64,000 bases of DNA from Rheum nobile (GCA_027886185.1 WOAB01000056.1:8866001-8930000); one strand, 5' to 3'; counted from the first letter of the stretch, positions 1 to 11,026 are shown. Translations and numbers: made by a program. The notes: generated by a model not told the origin, from the sequence alone.

Positions 1-300
1 GTGAAGTGAGATTGCTATGTAGCCCATTTACAACTTTTGAAGAATACGTTGATGGTTTTAACGGTTTAAATGATGGTAGTTTAATACCTTTGACCAAAGG
101 GGTAGTAGATAAGCTTATCCATATTTATGAAGTAGATGACAAATCTTAGATACTCAATAAATATACTACGATTTTGGATAAAAGGCACAACTTTTTCCAT
201 CCAACATTGGATCACTTTGATCTCCACCAAAACATTGTTTCGAATTTTCAATCTCTGAATTCTACCGTATAGGATTTAATGACATGTGAAAATAAAGAGT
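1..300 (+). pseudogene. Coding-like segment, copy 1 of a diverged duplication (unrecognised)
   Basis: This stretch matches 660-945 base for base over most of its length, with scattered substitutions, so the two are diverged copies. Copy 1 has an in-frame stop (TAG near 149) where copy 2 reads Trp, and a shorter spacer before the Phe-rich part. A remnant of the next segment (about 300-480) is not shared with copy 2. I do not recognise the protein. The hydrophobic and aromatic spacing faintly recalls the C-terminal part of an F-box-associated domain, but I cannot support that. The left end is cut by the window. Confidence 0.35.
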
Positions 301-659
301 TCCTTTTTATCTATCCCTCCTCCTCACATACTACAATTTTTTCCAAAGTGGATCGGGAGTCGTTCAGAATGGTCCAAATCTGCTTAGATTCAATTGGAAC
401 CGATGTAGTCAGATACATGAGAGATGGATTTCCCTCATTCTCCTACATTTGATGGGGTTGCTGGATGTGCAGACATTTTGTTTGATATGTCAAAATCTTA
501 AATATATACCACTTTGTCGATCCAGTAACACAAACCATAAGTTATTCAATGACTGGAACATTAGAGAAGCAACAACGTTTCAACATCAGGTAATTAGTAC
601 GTGAGTGTGAGAAACAAAAGCTTACAAGTCCTTTAGAGGTAGTCAGATACACGAGAGGT

Positions 660-1244
660 GGAGTGAGCTTGCTATACAACTCATTTACAACTTTTGAAGA
701 ATACTTTGATGGTTTCAACAGTTTAATTGACGAAGTTTTAAAACCATTGATCAAAGGGGTAGTAGATATGCCTATCCATATTTATGAATTAGATGACAAG
801 CCTTGGGTACTCAATAAATATACAATGATTGTGAATAAAGGGCACAAGAACTTTTTCCGTCCGACATTGGATCACTTTGATCCCCACCAAAACATTGTTT
901 CGAATTTTCACTCTCTGAGTTCCACCGTATAGAATTTAATGACATGTGGGAATACTACTATTCAATCAACATTCGGGATCAAAATGTTCAATTGCATGGA
1001 CACGGTTTGTACTTCATCACAATGTCGCCGCCTTAGATATGCTCCCGCAATTATGATAGAGATTATGGAGAAAGTGGATTTTGTATGTCGTGTAAGCAAT
1101 GCAAAAGATCACTATAGAAAGTATGGAGTTGAAGTGGAAAAAAATACTGTGGTACGGGGGTGGAAGTCTAACTATGGTGAATGGCTTAAATATTGGAAAT
1201 CTAACTGTCGTAATTCAAGATTCAACGAACAAGGTGAAGCGTAA
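660..1244 (+). pseudogene. Coding-like segment, copy 2 of a diverged duplication (unrecognised)
   Basis: Two short open stretches follow each other: 663-932 (89 codons) and 939-1244 (101 codons). They are separated by one in-frame stop at the end of the part shared with copy 1. The first holds the shared block, including a Lys-Pro-Trp-Val-Leu-Asn motif. The second has Cys-rich and Trp-rich spacing but no domain I can name. The joined reading looks like a decayed gene rather than a random frame because copy 1 keeps the same reading over about 280 bases. The product is unknown. Confidence 0.35.
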
Positions 1245-1264
1245 AGTAAATGTAGCTCCTCCTT

Positions 1265-2640
1265 GGCCAGAATCGTATTGGGGGGTATTCTTGGGGCATC
1301 GGGGCACTAGCGACCTCGTATTGATTTTGTGTCAAGCTCCGCGGGCCAAGGTATGGGCATTGGAGGTTGTCTAGTTCTTCTAAAGTTATAATTTCTAAAT
1401 TTTTCGAGAGCGTTTAGGGTGAAAGCCGAGGTTGTAGCAATTGTAGGACTGTAAGGAAAGTGTGTTTCAAAATACACAACATCCCCTATTGATAAATATA
1501 TCACCAGATTCAATATCAAAGAGATTCCAGCCTCTCTTGCCACAAGGATAACCAACAAAGTTGCACTTCCCTACTCCTTTCAGCAAATTTGTCTTTATCT
1601 CGGGATAATTTAAAAGAAAAGCATAAGCAACCAGAGACCCAAAAATAACTATAGTTTGGCACTATACCGTACAGAATCTCGAACGAAGTCTTGCCCTGAA
1701 GGGTAGCTAAATTAGTCTGATTGATCAAATAGAAAGTTGTAAGGACACATTCTCCCCAGAAAGAGACAGGAAGATGTGCTTGAAAATGAAGAACTCTTGC
1801 CACGTTAAGGGTGTGTTTGTGCTTGCGTTCAATCCTCTCATTTTGCTGAGGAGTGTAGACACGAGAGGTTTCTAATAGCACACCCGTTTCAGCAAAGTAA
1901 GAATGTAGTGGAAGAAATTTTGTGCCATTGTCGGCCCTAATACTCTAAACCTGCTTGCAAAATTGAAGCTGAATTATTGCACAATAATTCTTAGTAGAGA
2001 CAACAACCTCAGTCTTGTATTTCAACAAAATAAGCCTGCACGGCACGAGAGCAATCATTAACAATTGTCGAGAAATAGGCAACACTAGTAGTAGAAGAAG
2101 TGTTATAAGGGCCCCAAACATCGCAATGAATCAACTCAAATCATTTACTATATTGTAACAAATAAGAAAACTAGATCGAGATTGTTTTCATTTAAAACAG
2201 ATAACACAAGGAACATCCTTGATTTATTGTTCTCACTACTAATAATATCAGATAAACTAGGTAGGGGCGGAGCCAGGATTTTACCCCGGGGGGCTAAAAT
2301 CCTGCTCGAGGAAAAAAAAACTTAAGATAGTTTTATTTTCATGGCTTAAATCTGTTAGGGTCGGTTGAAATTACATTTTCAAATGAGATAAGGATAAAAA
2401 AACTTAAGATAAGTTTATTTTTGTAATTTTTTTTTCAACGGTCCCCTCTAGACCCCATGTAAATTCGCCCCTGAAACTAGGCAAAGTAAAAATAAAAGGA
2501 TGACCAAAACAACAATGCTAGAGACTAGTAGACAAATAAGAAGTAGTATGACAAGCTCGCAAGTGAGTGCCAAGTGCCCAAATCCAAATGACATTGCTTA
2601 ATTTGTTGCTCACCCACACCAATCACTAGTGTCCTCAAAC
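1265..2640 (-). mobile_element. Ty1/copia pol remnant (GAG-pre-integrase and integrase)
   Basis: Read on the minus strand from high to low coordinates, the frames give a GAG-pre-integrase segment (WHCCFGHP-like, near 2530) and then the integrase core start (LIHCDVWGP-like, near 2100). The best piece is 1881-1516, with VYTPQQN, ERK, LPVSFWGECV and LINQ blocks typical of copia integrase. 1558-1307 continues in another frame with the region after integrase (ISRDVVYFE-like). Frameshifts and stops are frequent, no LTR is visible and reverse transcriptase is absent, so this is an old fragment. A 212-bp MITE has inserted into it at 2262. Confidence 0.8.
2262..2473. mobile_element. hAT-type MITE, 212 bp
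   Basis: The ends are inverted (TAGGGGCGGAG at the left, CAGGGGCGAAT read inward from the right). They are flanked by a perfect 8-bp direct duplication AAACTAGG at 2254-2261 and 2474-2481. An 8-bp duplication with AGGGG-type ends is the hAT signature. The element has no coding capacity, and its middle is AT-rich with two near-identical AACTTAAGATA-type blocks. It sits inside the copia remnant, so it is the younger of the two. Confidence 0.85.
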
Positions 2641-2649
2641 CATAATATT

Positions 2650-4283
2650 GCAAGACACATAAATAAGGATATAAGATATAGTTTTTTTAGTCAATAAGTA
2701 AAAGTTGAGATTGTTTCTAGTAATTTTTAGAAAGAGATAAGGATATAAGATATAGTTTTTTTAAAGCTTGTTTGAAAAGTATACTTAACAACTTATAAAA
2801 GTTGAGATTGCTTAATTAACCTCTTTGTTTTTTTTCCAATCTTCTCCGCTTTTTCATCTGGAGAGGCGTTCCAGCCACAAAAAACTAACGACAATACCTG
2901 ACTTTCCCATTTTTCTCAAAGTCGTGTAATTCTCCATCGTCTCATCTCCCCTTATGATTTTGGACTGGACGGTGTGTCAATTAGACATAAAAAAAGGATT
3001 CCTTCACGGAATATGTCTTCATCCAACAACCTCAAGGTTTTTCTCATCCTTAACTTCCTCGTTATAATTGTAAGTTAAGAAAATCTCTTTACAGCCTTAA
3101 ACAAGCCTCCCTATCTTGGTTTGCCCAACCAAGCAATTCATTAATTTTATTTGATTTTACCCCTTCTCAACCTTACTTCTCTCTTAATTTACCTTTTTCA
3201 CACCCAATGTGAAATTTTGTAGTTTGGCTTATGTAGATGATTTTCTAGTGATTTCTTAAACTCCAGTGTTGGCTTAACAATCACTTGTCTCAGAAACAAT
3301 TTTCCTATAAAATATATTGGCAACATTACTTAATGTTGCAATGCCAATTACCACCTCCTCCTCTGTTGAGAATTCTACACACACTTATACCATGTTGGAC
3401 GTTTAGTTCGATATTGAACCCCTAATTCGATTTTCGTCTATTTTGTACAAAATTGACACATTTCATACATTCTCGTCAAGCCAAGGTTAAGTTTAAGAAT
3501 GCATTCGCTAAGATAACAGCTACAGTATTGAAACAGTTATATACATGAACAAACTAAACTACACTTCCCAATCATTAATAAGTATCAACCGCCAGCACAG
3601 ATCCAGAAGATAATAATCTGGACAGAAGGAGCTAGTTGTCGGGCAACTTAACAGCTGCATTCGATCGACTGAATTGCAAGATGCACATCATGCGCGCCAC
3701 ACCGGATTTAGTTATGGATGTGAGGCGTAGTGCGATAAGAGAGCCATGGAGTGTAATGGATTTTCCCCATTTTAGTCAAATTGCTTAGGAAATACATTTT
3801 CTTGCAACTGTCTTCCTCGGTAATTATTAAATTATTCATGTAAGTGATTGTGCGTATTTTGATGACATTCATCAGATATATATAGTTGATTGTCACTTGT
3901 CAACATCACACAAATATGTTCAAATTATTGAAAATCAAATATTCAATGGTTATCGATCATATTAACCAATGCTAATAGTCATTAACTATCTAGTTGTCAC
4001 AAGTGTTCAATTGGCAGGCACTCATGGGAATTTTTTCTGAATGTCGGCATCTCAATAAGAGTGAATTTCAAACAACATTCAACTCAACGAAGGTAGATAC
4101 GCCAACAATAGTAAAACTGATCGAGAATGTTCATATAAAATAATATTTCGCCACTCCGTTTTATTCATGAGTATAACATTACTGAACTTTTGCTCTTTTC
4201 GTAATACATGTCAACTATGAAATAGAAACCTGAGGAAAGAAAAGAGCAAATATAATGTAACATGAGTGACGATTAATTAATAA
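2650..4283. other. AT-rich intergenic stretch
   Basis: I see no supportable gene. A 22-bp phrase ending in an ATATAG-T7 run occurs twice (about 2667-2690 and 2740-2763). The segment 3240-3500 is anonymous. The part next to 4283 is probably the 3' flank of the small gene at 4284-4469. Confidence 0.5.
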
Positions 4284-4469
4284 TTAGGTGTTCTTGTGGA
4301 GGAAAATATTGTAGAGCAGCACGAGGACAACCGGGATGATCATCAGGACCGGCATTCCAAGTGGACCCGTGGGTGCGGGCCCCATCAGCAGCGGACCCAC
4401 CAGGAGGATAGCCGCCACCATCAGGAACACAGCAACCGACCCTGGGCCCCACTTGTAGTTGGAATCCAT
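4284..4469 (-). CDS. Small two-pass hydrophobic membrane protein (61 aa)
   Basis: A complete 61-codon frame starts with Met-Asp-Ser-Asn and a Trp-Gly-Pro-Gly turn. It has two hydrophobic stretches (about residues 11-29 and 38-56) split by a Pro/Gly-rich loop (GPAPTGPLG), and ends in a short basic tail. The hydrophobic helix, Pro loop, helix layout resembles small plant membrane proteins such as ARGOS/OSR-domain or DUF3339-like proteins. The loop here is not the Leu-Pro-Pro-Leu-Pro motif of true ARGOS, so I leave the family open. A TATA-like element lies about 110 bp upstream. The high GC of the frame against AT-rich flanks supports a real gene. Probable location is an endomembrane, by inference. 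Confidence 0.6.
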   Translation of the reverse strand: MDSNYKWGPGSVAVFLMVAAILLVGPLLMGPAPTGPLGMPVLMIIPVVLVLLYNIFLHKNT

Positions 4470-4575
4470 GGATGGATGATTAATTAAGATTGGTTGGTTA
4501 ACGCTCTACTTATGGATATATGTATCCAATATGGTAAATCTGATCCACGAGTTGTTGCTGGGGATCTACCGCCCC

Positions 4576-4585
4576 ATTTATATGT
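4576..4585 (-). promoter_or_regulatory. TATA-like box of the small membrane-protein gene
   Basis: The minus strand reads ACATATAAAT here, about 107-116 bp upstream of the ATG at 4469. That spacing suits a TATA box with a leader of roughly 75-85 bases. Confidence 0.45.
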
Positions 4586-4844
4586 GAGCGGGAATGGTAG
4601 TTAAGCAGTTGGCGGGGTAGTTATTTTAAAAAAAAACGGTTATTTCTGGCGCCAACCGTTATTGATGGTTGTCTATTGAAGCCCACTGGATGCATGGATC
4701 GATCAATAATGGGATGGGCCTACAGAAAACCATGGTTGTTTGGTTTGATTGATCATCTTTCTGCAAAATGATTTTGCACGATTGCTACTTATTGATTTGG
4801 AACTAGTGTAGTCTCCTTAAGTAAGTGCAGGTTTAACAAAAAAT

Positions 4845-5229
4845 TAGGGGTGTTCATCCGGTCCGGACCGGATCGGATTTTTTCAAAAGTCCGGACTGGA
4901 GACCGGACCTATTCGGTCCAGTCCGGTCTAGGACCGGTTTAGACTGGATCTTATTTTTTTTTAAATTAAATTTTTATTTAAAATCTATAAAAAAAATCTA
5001 AAAAATATTTATACTCCTGACTTATTAAATTAAAAAAATATCTATAAAAAAATACATATAAACTCCTAATTTATTTATTTTTATATTTTTTTTATAAAAA
5101 AACCGATCCGGACCGTTTTTTTTCCGGGTTTGGACCGGACCAGACCGGACCCGGATTAAGGGGGAAACCTGGACCGGAGACCGGTCCGATCTTTTACGGT
5201 CCGGTCCGGTCTCATTTTGAACACCCCTA
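4845..5229. mobile_element. hAT-like MITE, 385 bp, with CCGGTCCGG-rich ends
   Basis: The ends TAGGGGTGTTC and GAACACCCCTA are an 11-bp inverted repeat. Flanks CAAAAAAT (4837-4844) and CAAAAAAA (5230-5237) match at 7 of 8 positions, fitting an 8-bp hAT duplication. Both arms contain repeated GGTCCGGACCGG words that pair with each other, while the centre is almost pure A/T. There is no coding capacity. Confidence 0.75.
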
Positions 5230-5237
5230 CAAAAAAA

Positions 5238-5655
5238 TGATATGTTATATTAATATGATCAAGCTACTAAATATGCAACTTTTAAATAACATATATCTTT
5301 TTAATTTAAAAGAACAAAAAATATATTAATTGGTGAATAATAGTATACAAAATCTAATAATGAATTATTGAAATGTACTATGAATATAATGATAAAGTAT
5401 ATATTAGAAAAATATTTTAGTTTTTAAATTAAAAATTGTTTTTATATAAATTATAAATTTATTAATGTGATTTAGTAAACATATTATTTACAACAACAGC
5501 AGTTGTGAAAAAATGGGTGTCGAATGTACGAATAAGGTATTTCACCCCAGAAAATGTGTGCACGCATACACTTCACGGGTGCATTGTGAACACTTCGACA
5601 GAGTTTAAACAATTACATACTCTAAGAACATGGTATAATATATTACAATATACTA
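5238..5655. other. AT-rich spacer
   Basis: I see no gene. The stretch is AT-rich, with a small mixed-composition patch near 5510-5600. Confidence 0.5.
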
Positions 5656-5683
5656 TTTTTATACGAAAAGGCTAAATGCACGC

Positions 5684-5750
5684 GGTTTCGCGTCTAAATG
5701 GACGCGAAACCGTGTGCGTAGCTTAGCAGCACGGTTTCGTGCTGCTAAGC
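5684..5750. repeat. Paired subterminal hairpins, left arm
   Basis: Two perfect stems lie next to each other. The first is GGTTTCGCGTC pairing with GACGCGAAACC around a 6-base loop (5684-5711). The second is a 13-bp stem starting GCTTAGCAGCACG with loop GTTT (5721-5750). Both are CG-dense inside AT-rich DNA. A third imperfect one (GCGCGTAAGCTACGCG) follows near 5784. Confidence 0.85.
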
Positions 5751-6050
5751 AACGCGCACAGGGAAAAAAATGTCATTTATCCATGCGCGTAAGCTACGCG
5801 TACAAAAAAAAATGAATTTTTTTTCTTCCCATAATCATGTAGAGAATTTCAATACGAGTCCGTGCATATAAAATGCGTCCAAAACGGACATCGTTTGCCC
5901 CTCCAAAAGCCCAAAAAACAAAGCCTTCATATCCATTTTTTTTTACAATTTGGTGCCCGGCATATAGCGCATTATTATAGTGAAATTTTTTGGTATTTTT
6001 TGCATTTTTCTACTATAATTTTGTATAAAACTTTAATATGAGTCCGTACA

Positions 6051-6418
6051 TAGACCTGTCAAAAACCGACCCAACCCGAAAGGACCCGAACCCGACCCGA
6101 ACGTCACTGGGTCAAGAAGGACCCGAACCCGAAGGACCCGAACGCAAATTCGAGCTCGCGGGTCCCCTTTAATTTATATATTTTATTTCATTTATATTAA
6201 ATATTTTAATATACTTTATTAAATAATAATATAATATTAATTATATTATTAAAATTATTTTATTAAAGTTAAAAATCATAATAATAATCATAAGAAAAGG
6301 ACATGTTCGACCTGCCGGGTCAACCCGAACCTGCCCGACCCGAAAATTGTACCAACCCGATATGACCCGAACCCGATTTGACCCGAACTTGACCAACCCG
6401 ACCCAATTGACAGGTCTA
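6051..6418. mobile_element. hAT MITE inside the left arm, 368 bp
   Basis: Inverted ends TAGACCTGTC and GACAGGTCTA are flanked by a perfect 8-bp duplication TCCGTACA (6043-6050 and 6419-6426). The arms are rich in ACCCGACCCGAA-type words and the centre is AT-rich. A mirrored copy lies at 8411-8751. Confidence 0.88.
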
Positions 6419-6480
6419 TCCGTACATATAAAATTCATCCAAAATAGATATCGTTTTCCCCTCCAAAAAGCCAAAAATCG

Positions 6481-8400
6481 AGAATAAAAACTTTATATAA
6501 TATAGTATATACTATAGTATTTCATTATATTTCATATAGTTATACTTTTGTACTATAGTATTTCATTAAATTTCGTATAATTACACTTATATACTATAGT
6601 GTTTCATTATATTTCATATAGTTACACTTATGTACTGTAGAGTTTCATTATATTTCATAAAGTTACACTTATATACTATAGTATTTCATTATATTTCATA
6701 TAGTTACACTTATGTACTATAGTATTTCATTAAGTCTAGTATACTTAGACTTATATACTATAGTATTTCATTAAATTTCATATAGTTACACTTATGTACT
6801 ATAGTATTTCATTAAATCTAGTATACTTAGACTTATATAGTATAGTATTTCATATAGTTACACTTATGTACTATAGTATTTCATTATATTTCATATAGTT
6901 ACACTTATGTACTATAGTATTTCATTAAATTTCATATAGTTACACTTATGTACTATAGTATTTCATTAAGTCTAGTATACTTAGACTTATATACTATAGT
7001 ATTTCATTATATTTCATATAGTTACACTTATGTACTATAGTATTTCATTAAGTCTAGTATACTTAGACTTATATAGTATAGTATTTCATATAGTTACACT
7101 TATGTACTATAGTATTTCATTAAGTCTAGTATACTTAGACTTATATACTATAGTATTTCATTATATTTCATATAATTACACTTATGTACTATAGTATTTC
7201 ATTAAATTTCATATAATTACACTTATGTACTATAGTATTTCATTAAGTCTAGTATACTTAGACTTATATACTATAGTATTTCATTATATTTCATATAGTT
7301 ACACTTATGTACTATAGTATTTTATAAAGTCTAGTATACTTAGACTTATATACTATAGTATTTCATATAGTTACACTTATGTACTATAGTATTTCATTAA
7401 GTCTAGTATACTTAGACTTATATACTATAGTATTTCATTATAATTCATATAGTTACACTTATATACTATAGTATTTCATTATATTTTATATAGTTACACT
7501 TATATATTATAGTATTTCATTAAGTCTAGTATACTTAGACTTATATACTATAGTATTTCATTATATTTCATATAGTTACACTTATGTACTATAGTATTTT
7601 ATAAGTGTAACTATATGAAATATAATGAAATACTATAATATATAAGTGTAACTATATGAAATATAATAAAATACTATAGTATATAAGTCTAAGTATACTA
7701 GAATTAATGAAATACTCTAGTACATAAGTGTAACTATATGAAATTTAATGAAATACTATAATATACAAGTGTAACTGTATGAAATATAATGAAATACTAT
7801 AGTATATAAGTCTAAGTATACTAGATTTAATGAAATACTATAGTACATAAGTGTAATTATATGAAACATAATGAAATACTATAGTATATAAGTGTAACTA
7901 TACGAAATTTAATGAAATACTATAGTACATAAGTATAACTATATGAAATTTAATGAATTACAATAGTACATAAGTGTAACTATATGAAATATAATGAAAT
8001 ACTATAGTATATAAGTCTAATTATACTAGACTTAATAAAATACTATAGTACATAAGTGTAACTATATGAAATTTAATGAAATACTATAATATACAAGTGT
8101 AACTGTATGAAATATAATGAAATAATATAGTATATAAGTCTAAGTATACTAGATTTAATGAAATACTATATATAAGTGTAACTATATGAAATTTAATGAA
8201 TTACAATAGTACATAAGTGTAACTATATGAAATATAGTTAAATACTATAGTATATAAGTGTAACTATACGAAATTTAATGAAATACTATAGTATATAAGT
8301 GTAACTATATGAAATATAATGAAATACTATAGTATATAAGTGTAACTATACGAAATTTAATGAAATATTATAGTACATAAGTATAACTATATGAATTTTA
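6481..8400. repeat. 41-bp minisatellite in head-to-head inverted arrays
   Basis: About 45 units of roughly 41 bp fill this stretch. Two alternating variants are seen. One is built on ATAGTTACACTTATGTACTA, the other on TCTAGTATACTTAGACTTAT, each followed by a TAGTATTTCATTA block. From 6481 to about 7585 the units run one way, and from about 7601 to 8400 they run as the reverse complement. A 15-bp turn lies at 7586-7600. The same unit makes up 57430-58812. Confidence 0.9.
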
Positions 8401-8410
8401 TATGTACGGA

Positions 8411-8751
8411 TAGACCTGTCAACTGGGTCGGGTTGGTCGGGTTCGGGTCATATCGGGTTGGTAAAATTTTCGGGTCGGGCGGGTTCGGGTTGACCCGGCG
8501 GGTCGAACATGTCCTTTTCTTATGATTATTATTATGATTTTTAACTTTAATAAAATAATTATAAAAATATAATTAATATTATATTATTATTTAATGAAGT
8601 ATATTAAAATATTTAATATAAATGAAATAAAATATATAAATTAAAGGGGACCGCGAGCTCGAATTTGCGTTCGGGTCCTTCGGGTTCGGGTCCTTCTTGA
8701 CCTAGTGACGTTCGGGTCGGGTTCGGGTTGGAACGGTTTTTGACAGGTCTA
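8411..8751. mobile_element. hAT MITE inside the right arm (mirror of 6051-6418)
   Basis: The ends TAGACCTGTC and GACAGGTCTA are flanked by TGTACGGA on both sides (8403-8410, 8752-8759). This is exactly the reverse complement of the duplication at the left-arm copy. Sequence and orientation mirror 6051-6418, with some internal loss (341 against 368 bp). This is therefore one insertion duplicated by arm inversion, not two insertions. Confidence 0.87.
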
Positions 8752-9087
8752 TGTACGGACTCATATTAAAGTTTTATACAAAATTATAGTAGAAAAATGC
8801 AAAAAATACCAAAAAATTTCACTACAATGCGCTATATGCCGTGCCAAATTGTAAAAAAAATGGGTAGGAAGGCTTCGTTTTTTGGGCTTTTGGAGGGGCA
8901 AACAATGTCCGTTTTGGACGCATTTTATATGCACGGACTCGTACTGAAATTCTCTACATGATTATGGGAAGAAGAAAAAAAAAAAATTTTTTGTGCGCGT
9001 AGCTTACGCGCATGGATAAATGATTTGTTTTTCCTGTGCGCGTAAGCTACACGCACAGATTTATGCCCATTTTACCCCTGTGCGCGT

Positions 9088-9155
9088 AGCTTAGCAGCAC
9101 GAAACCGTGCTGCTAAGCTATGCGCACGGTTTCGCTTCCATGTAGACGCGAAACC
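9088..9155. repeat. Paired subterminal hairpins, right arm
   Basis: AGCTTAGCAGCAC pairs perfectly with GTGCTGCTAAGCT (9088-9119). The outer stem GGTTTCGC..GCGAAACC (9128-9155) has one mismatch. They mirror the left-end hairpins, and loop sequences have been exchanged (GTTT on the left, GAAACC on the right). Confidence 0.83.
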
Positions 9156-9346
9156 GCATGCATTTAGCCATTGCCTTTTTATATGGGTTAGGTCACATGA
9201 AAAATGGTGCTCTTTCAGAAATGATGATGTTTCCTAGCCATTGGATGAATAAAATTCAAGCGTCACGATTAGACTATTAATTAAGCGGTCATATGTCATG
9301 CACATGAGTCATGACTACGTGAGTAATTTGATAAGAGCACTCCTTA

Positions 9347-10055
9347 GAGCATCATTATTGGGGGCTTAATTGAAGGGGTTTATTGTAGGCTTTTTGCCAA
9401 TAAGCCTCACTCATTTTTTTAATTTAGTGGAGAGCTTATTAGATGGACTTATTAGAGTATATTAAATTATAATTATACCATTTTATTTATATTAAATTAT
9501 CAATATATTTTTTATATTAAATATTTAATATACTCTTTATATTAAATTTTAAAAATTAAAAAATTTATTAAATATATTTATTTCAAGTATTTTGTATATT
9601 TAGTGTATATTTATATTAAATTAGTGTATATTTATATTTTAAACCATCATAAATAATATTAAAATGATTAGTTTTCAATTAATAATATACAAATTATAAT
9701 AAAAAAAAAAATTTAAAAATTGAAACATAATCATAATGGATGTCTATGGATAGAGAAAAATGTAATTAGAATTATAATAATTTTTATTTTTATTTTTAAT
9801 GTAAGAAAATAAAAATAAAACATTATAAAAAAATAACGGATGGCCATTCCTGACCGTCCGATCGACGCCATGTGTCGCGCACTGGGCGCACAAACGCAGT
9901 CCAGTAATCAAGCGCCATGTGGCGCTAGGCCTTAAAATAAGCCTCTCTTGAGAGGCTTATTTTTTAGCCAATTTTTAAGCCCCAAGTAGGAAACTTATTG
10001 GGAGCTTCTCATTTTTTAATCAAAAGAATTCAATAAGCCTCCAATAAAGATGGTC
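9347..10055. mobile_element. Tourist/PIF-type MITE nested in the Harbinger terminal repeat
   Basis: The ends GAGCATCATTATTGGGGGC and, read inward from the right, GACCATCTTTATTGGAGGC are inverted copies. They are flanked by TTA duplications (9344-9346, 10056-10058). Removing the element and one TTA restores the terminal repeat of the surrounding Harbinger element, which shows it inserted later. The interior is AT-rich with a GC-rich patch near 9838-9930. Confidence 0.85.
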
Positions 10056-10565
10056 TTATGGGGGCTCATTCATAGGGCTTATAGGATATATTTTATTAAA
10101 ATATTGGAAAGTGAGTTTAAGCCTTCCCTTGAGGCTCAAATAAAGGGGAAAATTTAAGCCCCAACCGGACGGGCTTAAACTAAAGTTAGTTTAAGCCCCG
10201 TTTGGTTGGGGCTAAAAAAATTTGTCCCAACCCTATTAAAACGACGCGTCTTTAGTAAGCAGCCAAACGGCTGCTTACTAAAGCGAGCGCCACGTGTCGC
10301 TCCGTAACTGGAGTCGCGTCGCTCGTTCGTTGAGCGACGCGTGGCGCTCTAGCGGACGGCCAGGATTTATTCCTGGCCGTCCGCTATTTAAAAAAAAAAA
10401 ATCTTTCTTTTAAAAATTAAACATCAAAATAAAAAAGTACCATAATTCTAATTTCATTTTTCTCTATCCATAGACACCCATTTTGAATATATTTGATATA
10501 TTTTAAATTTTTTTATTGTATATCATTAATTGAAATAAATTATTTTAATATTATCTATGGTGGCA

Positions 10566-11026
10566 TCTATCCGCCATGGGCGACATTTGTCCAATCAATT
10601 TGGCTTCCTCAAGGCCCTAAAGCCAAGTTGTTTGCCCAACACTAAGAATCTGTTCATAAAGATGTGGAAAGGGCATTTGGAGTGTTGCAATCTCGATTCG
10701 CAATAATTCGTAGCCCGACACTCTCTTTGGATTTTGTGAAGATTGGAAAGATAATGAGAGCTTGCATCATTCTACATAATATGATCGTAGAAGATGAACG
10801 AGATTCTTATAGTCATCATGGATATGAAATCTCAGAGTTTGGCGAAGGAGTAAGTGGAGAGCCTACATCGATGAATAATCCGGATTGGACATACTCCACC
10901 GAAAGACCGGCGAGTATGAGCAACTTCCTGAGCACGGCGAGGGCTCAACTTCGGAATTCAAATGCACACCGCCAACTTAAGAAAGATTTGAAGGAACACA
11001 TTTGGCAACGATTTGGAGAAAATTAG
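10566..11026 (+). pseudogene. PIF/Harbinger transposase, C-terminal part
   Basis: The frame opens with a YPPWATFVQ and LPQGPKAKLFAQH segment and has an in-frame TAA at 10643-10645. It continues through VERAFGVLQSRFAIIR, IMRACIILHNMIVEDER and a C-terminal helix ending FGEN. These blocks are typical of the plant DDE nuclease of Harbinger transposases, with the Glu of VERAFG expected to be the third catalytic acid. The two catalytic Asp residues upstream are absent. A protein could still start at 10664 (120 aa), but it would lack the active site. Confidence 0.85.

Larger units (their letters stand above)
5665..9175. mobile_element. 3.5-kb fold-back terminal-inverted-repeat element (MULE-like)
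   Basis: The left end (GAAAAGGCTAAATGCACGCGG) and the right end read inward (GGCAATGGCTAAATGCATGCGG) form the tip of an inverted repeat. It continues, with gaps, through the whole element to a centre near 7593. The flanks TTTTTATAC (5656-5664) and TTTTTATAT (9176-9184) match at 8 of 9 positions, as expected of a 9-bp Mutator-type duplication. Each arm has, from the outside in: CG-rich hairpins, a shared block of about 200 bp, a hAT MITE in mirrored position, and a 41-bp tandem repeat. There is no transposase, so it would depend on an autonomous relative. The superfamily assignment is inference. Confidence 0.65.

Noticed and set aside
6481..8400. Regular short repeats that look like a CRISPR array
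   Set aside because: Units are contiguous variants of one 41-bp AT-rich sequence without unique spacers, and the genome is eukaryotic.
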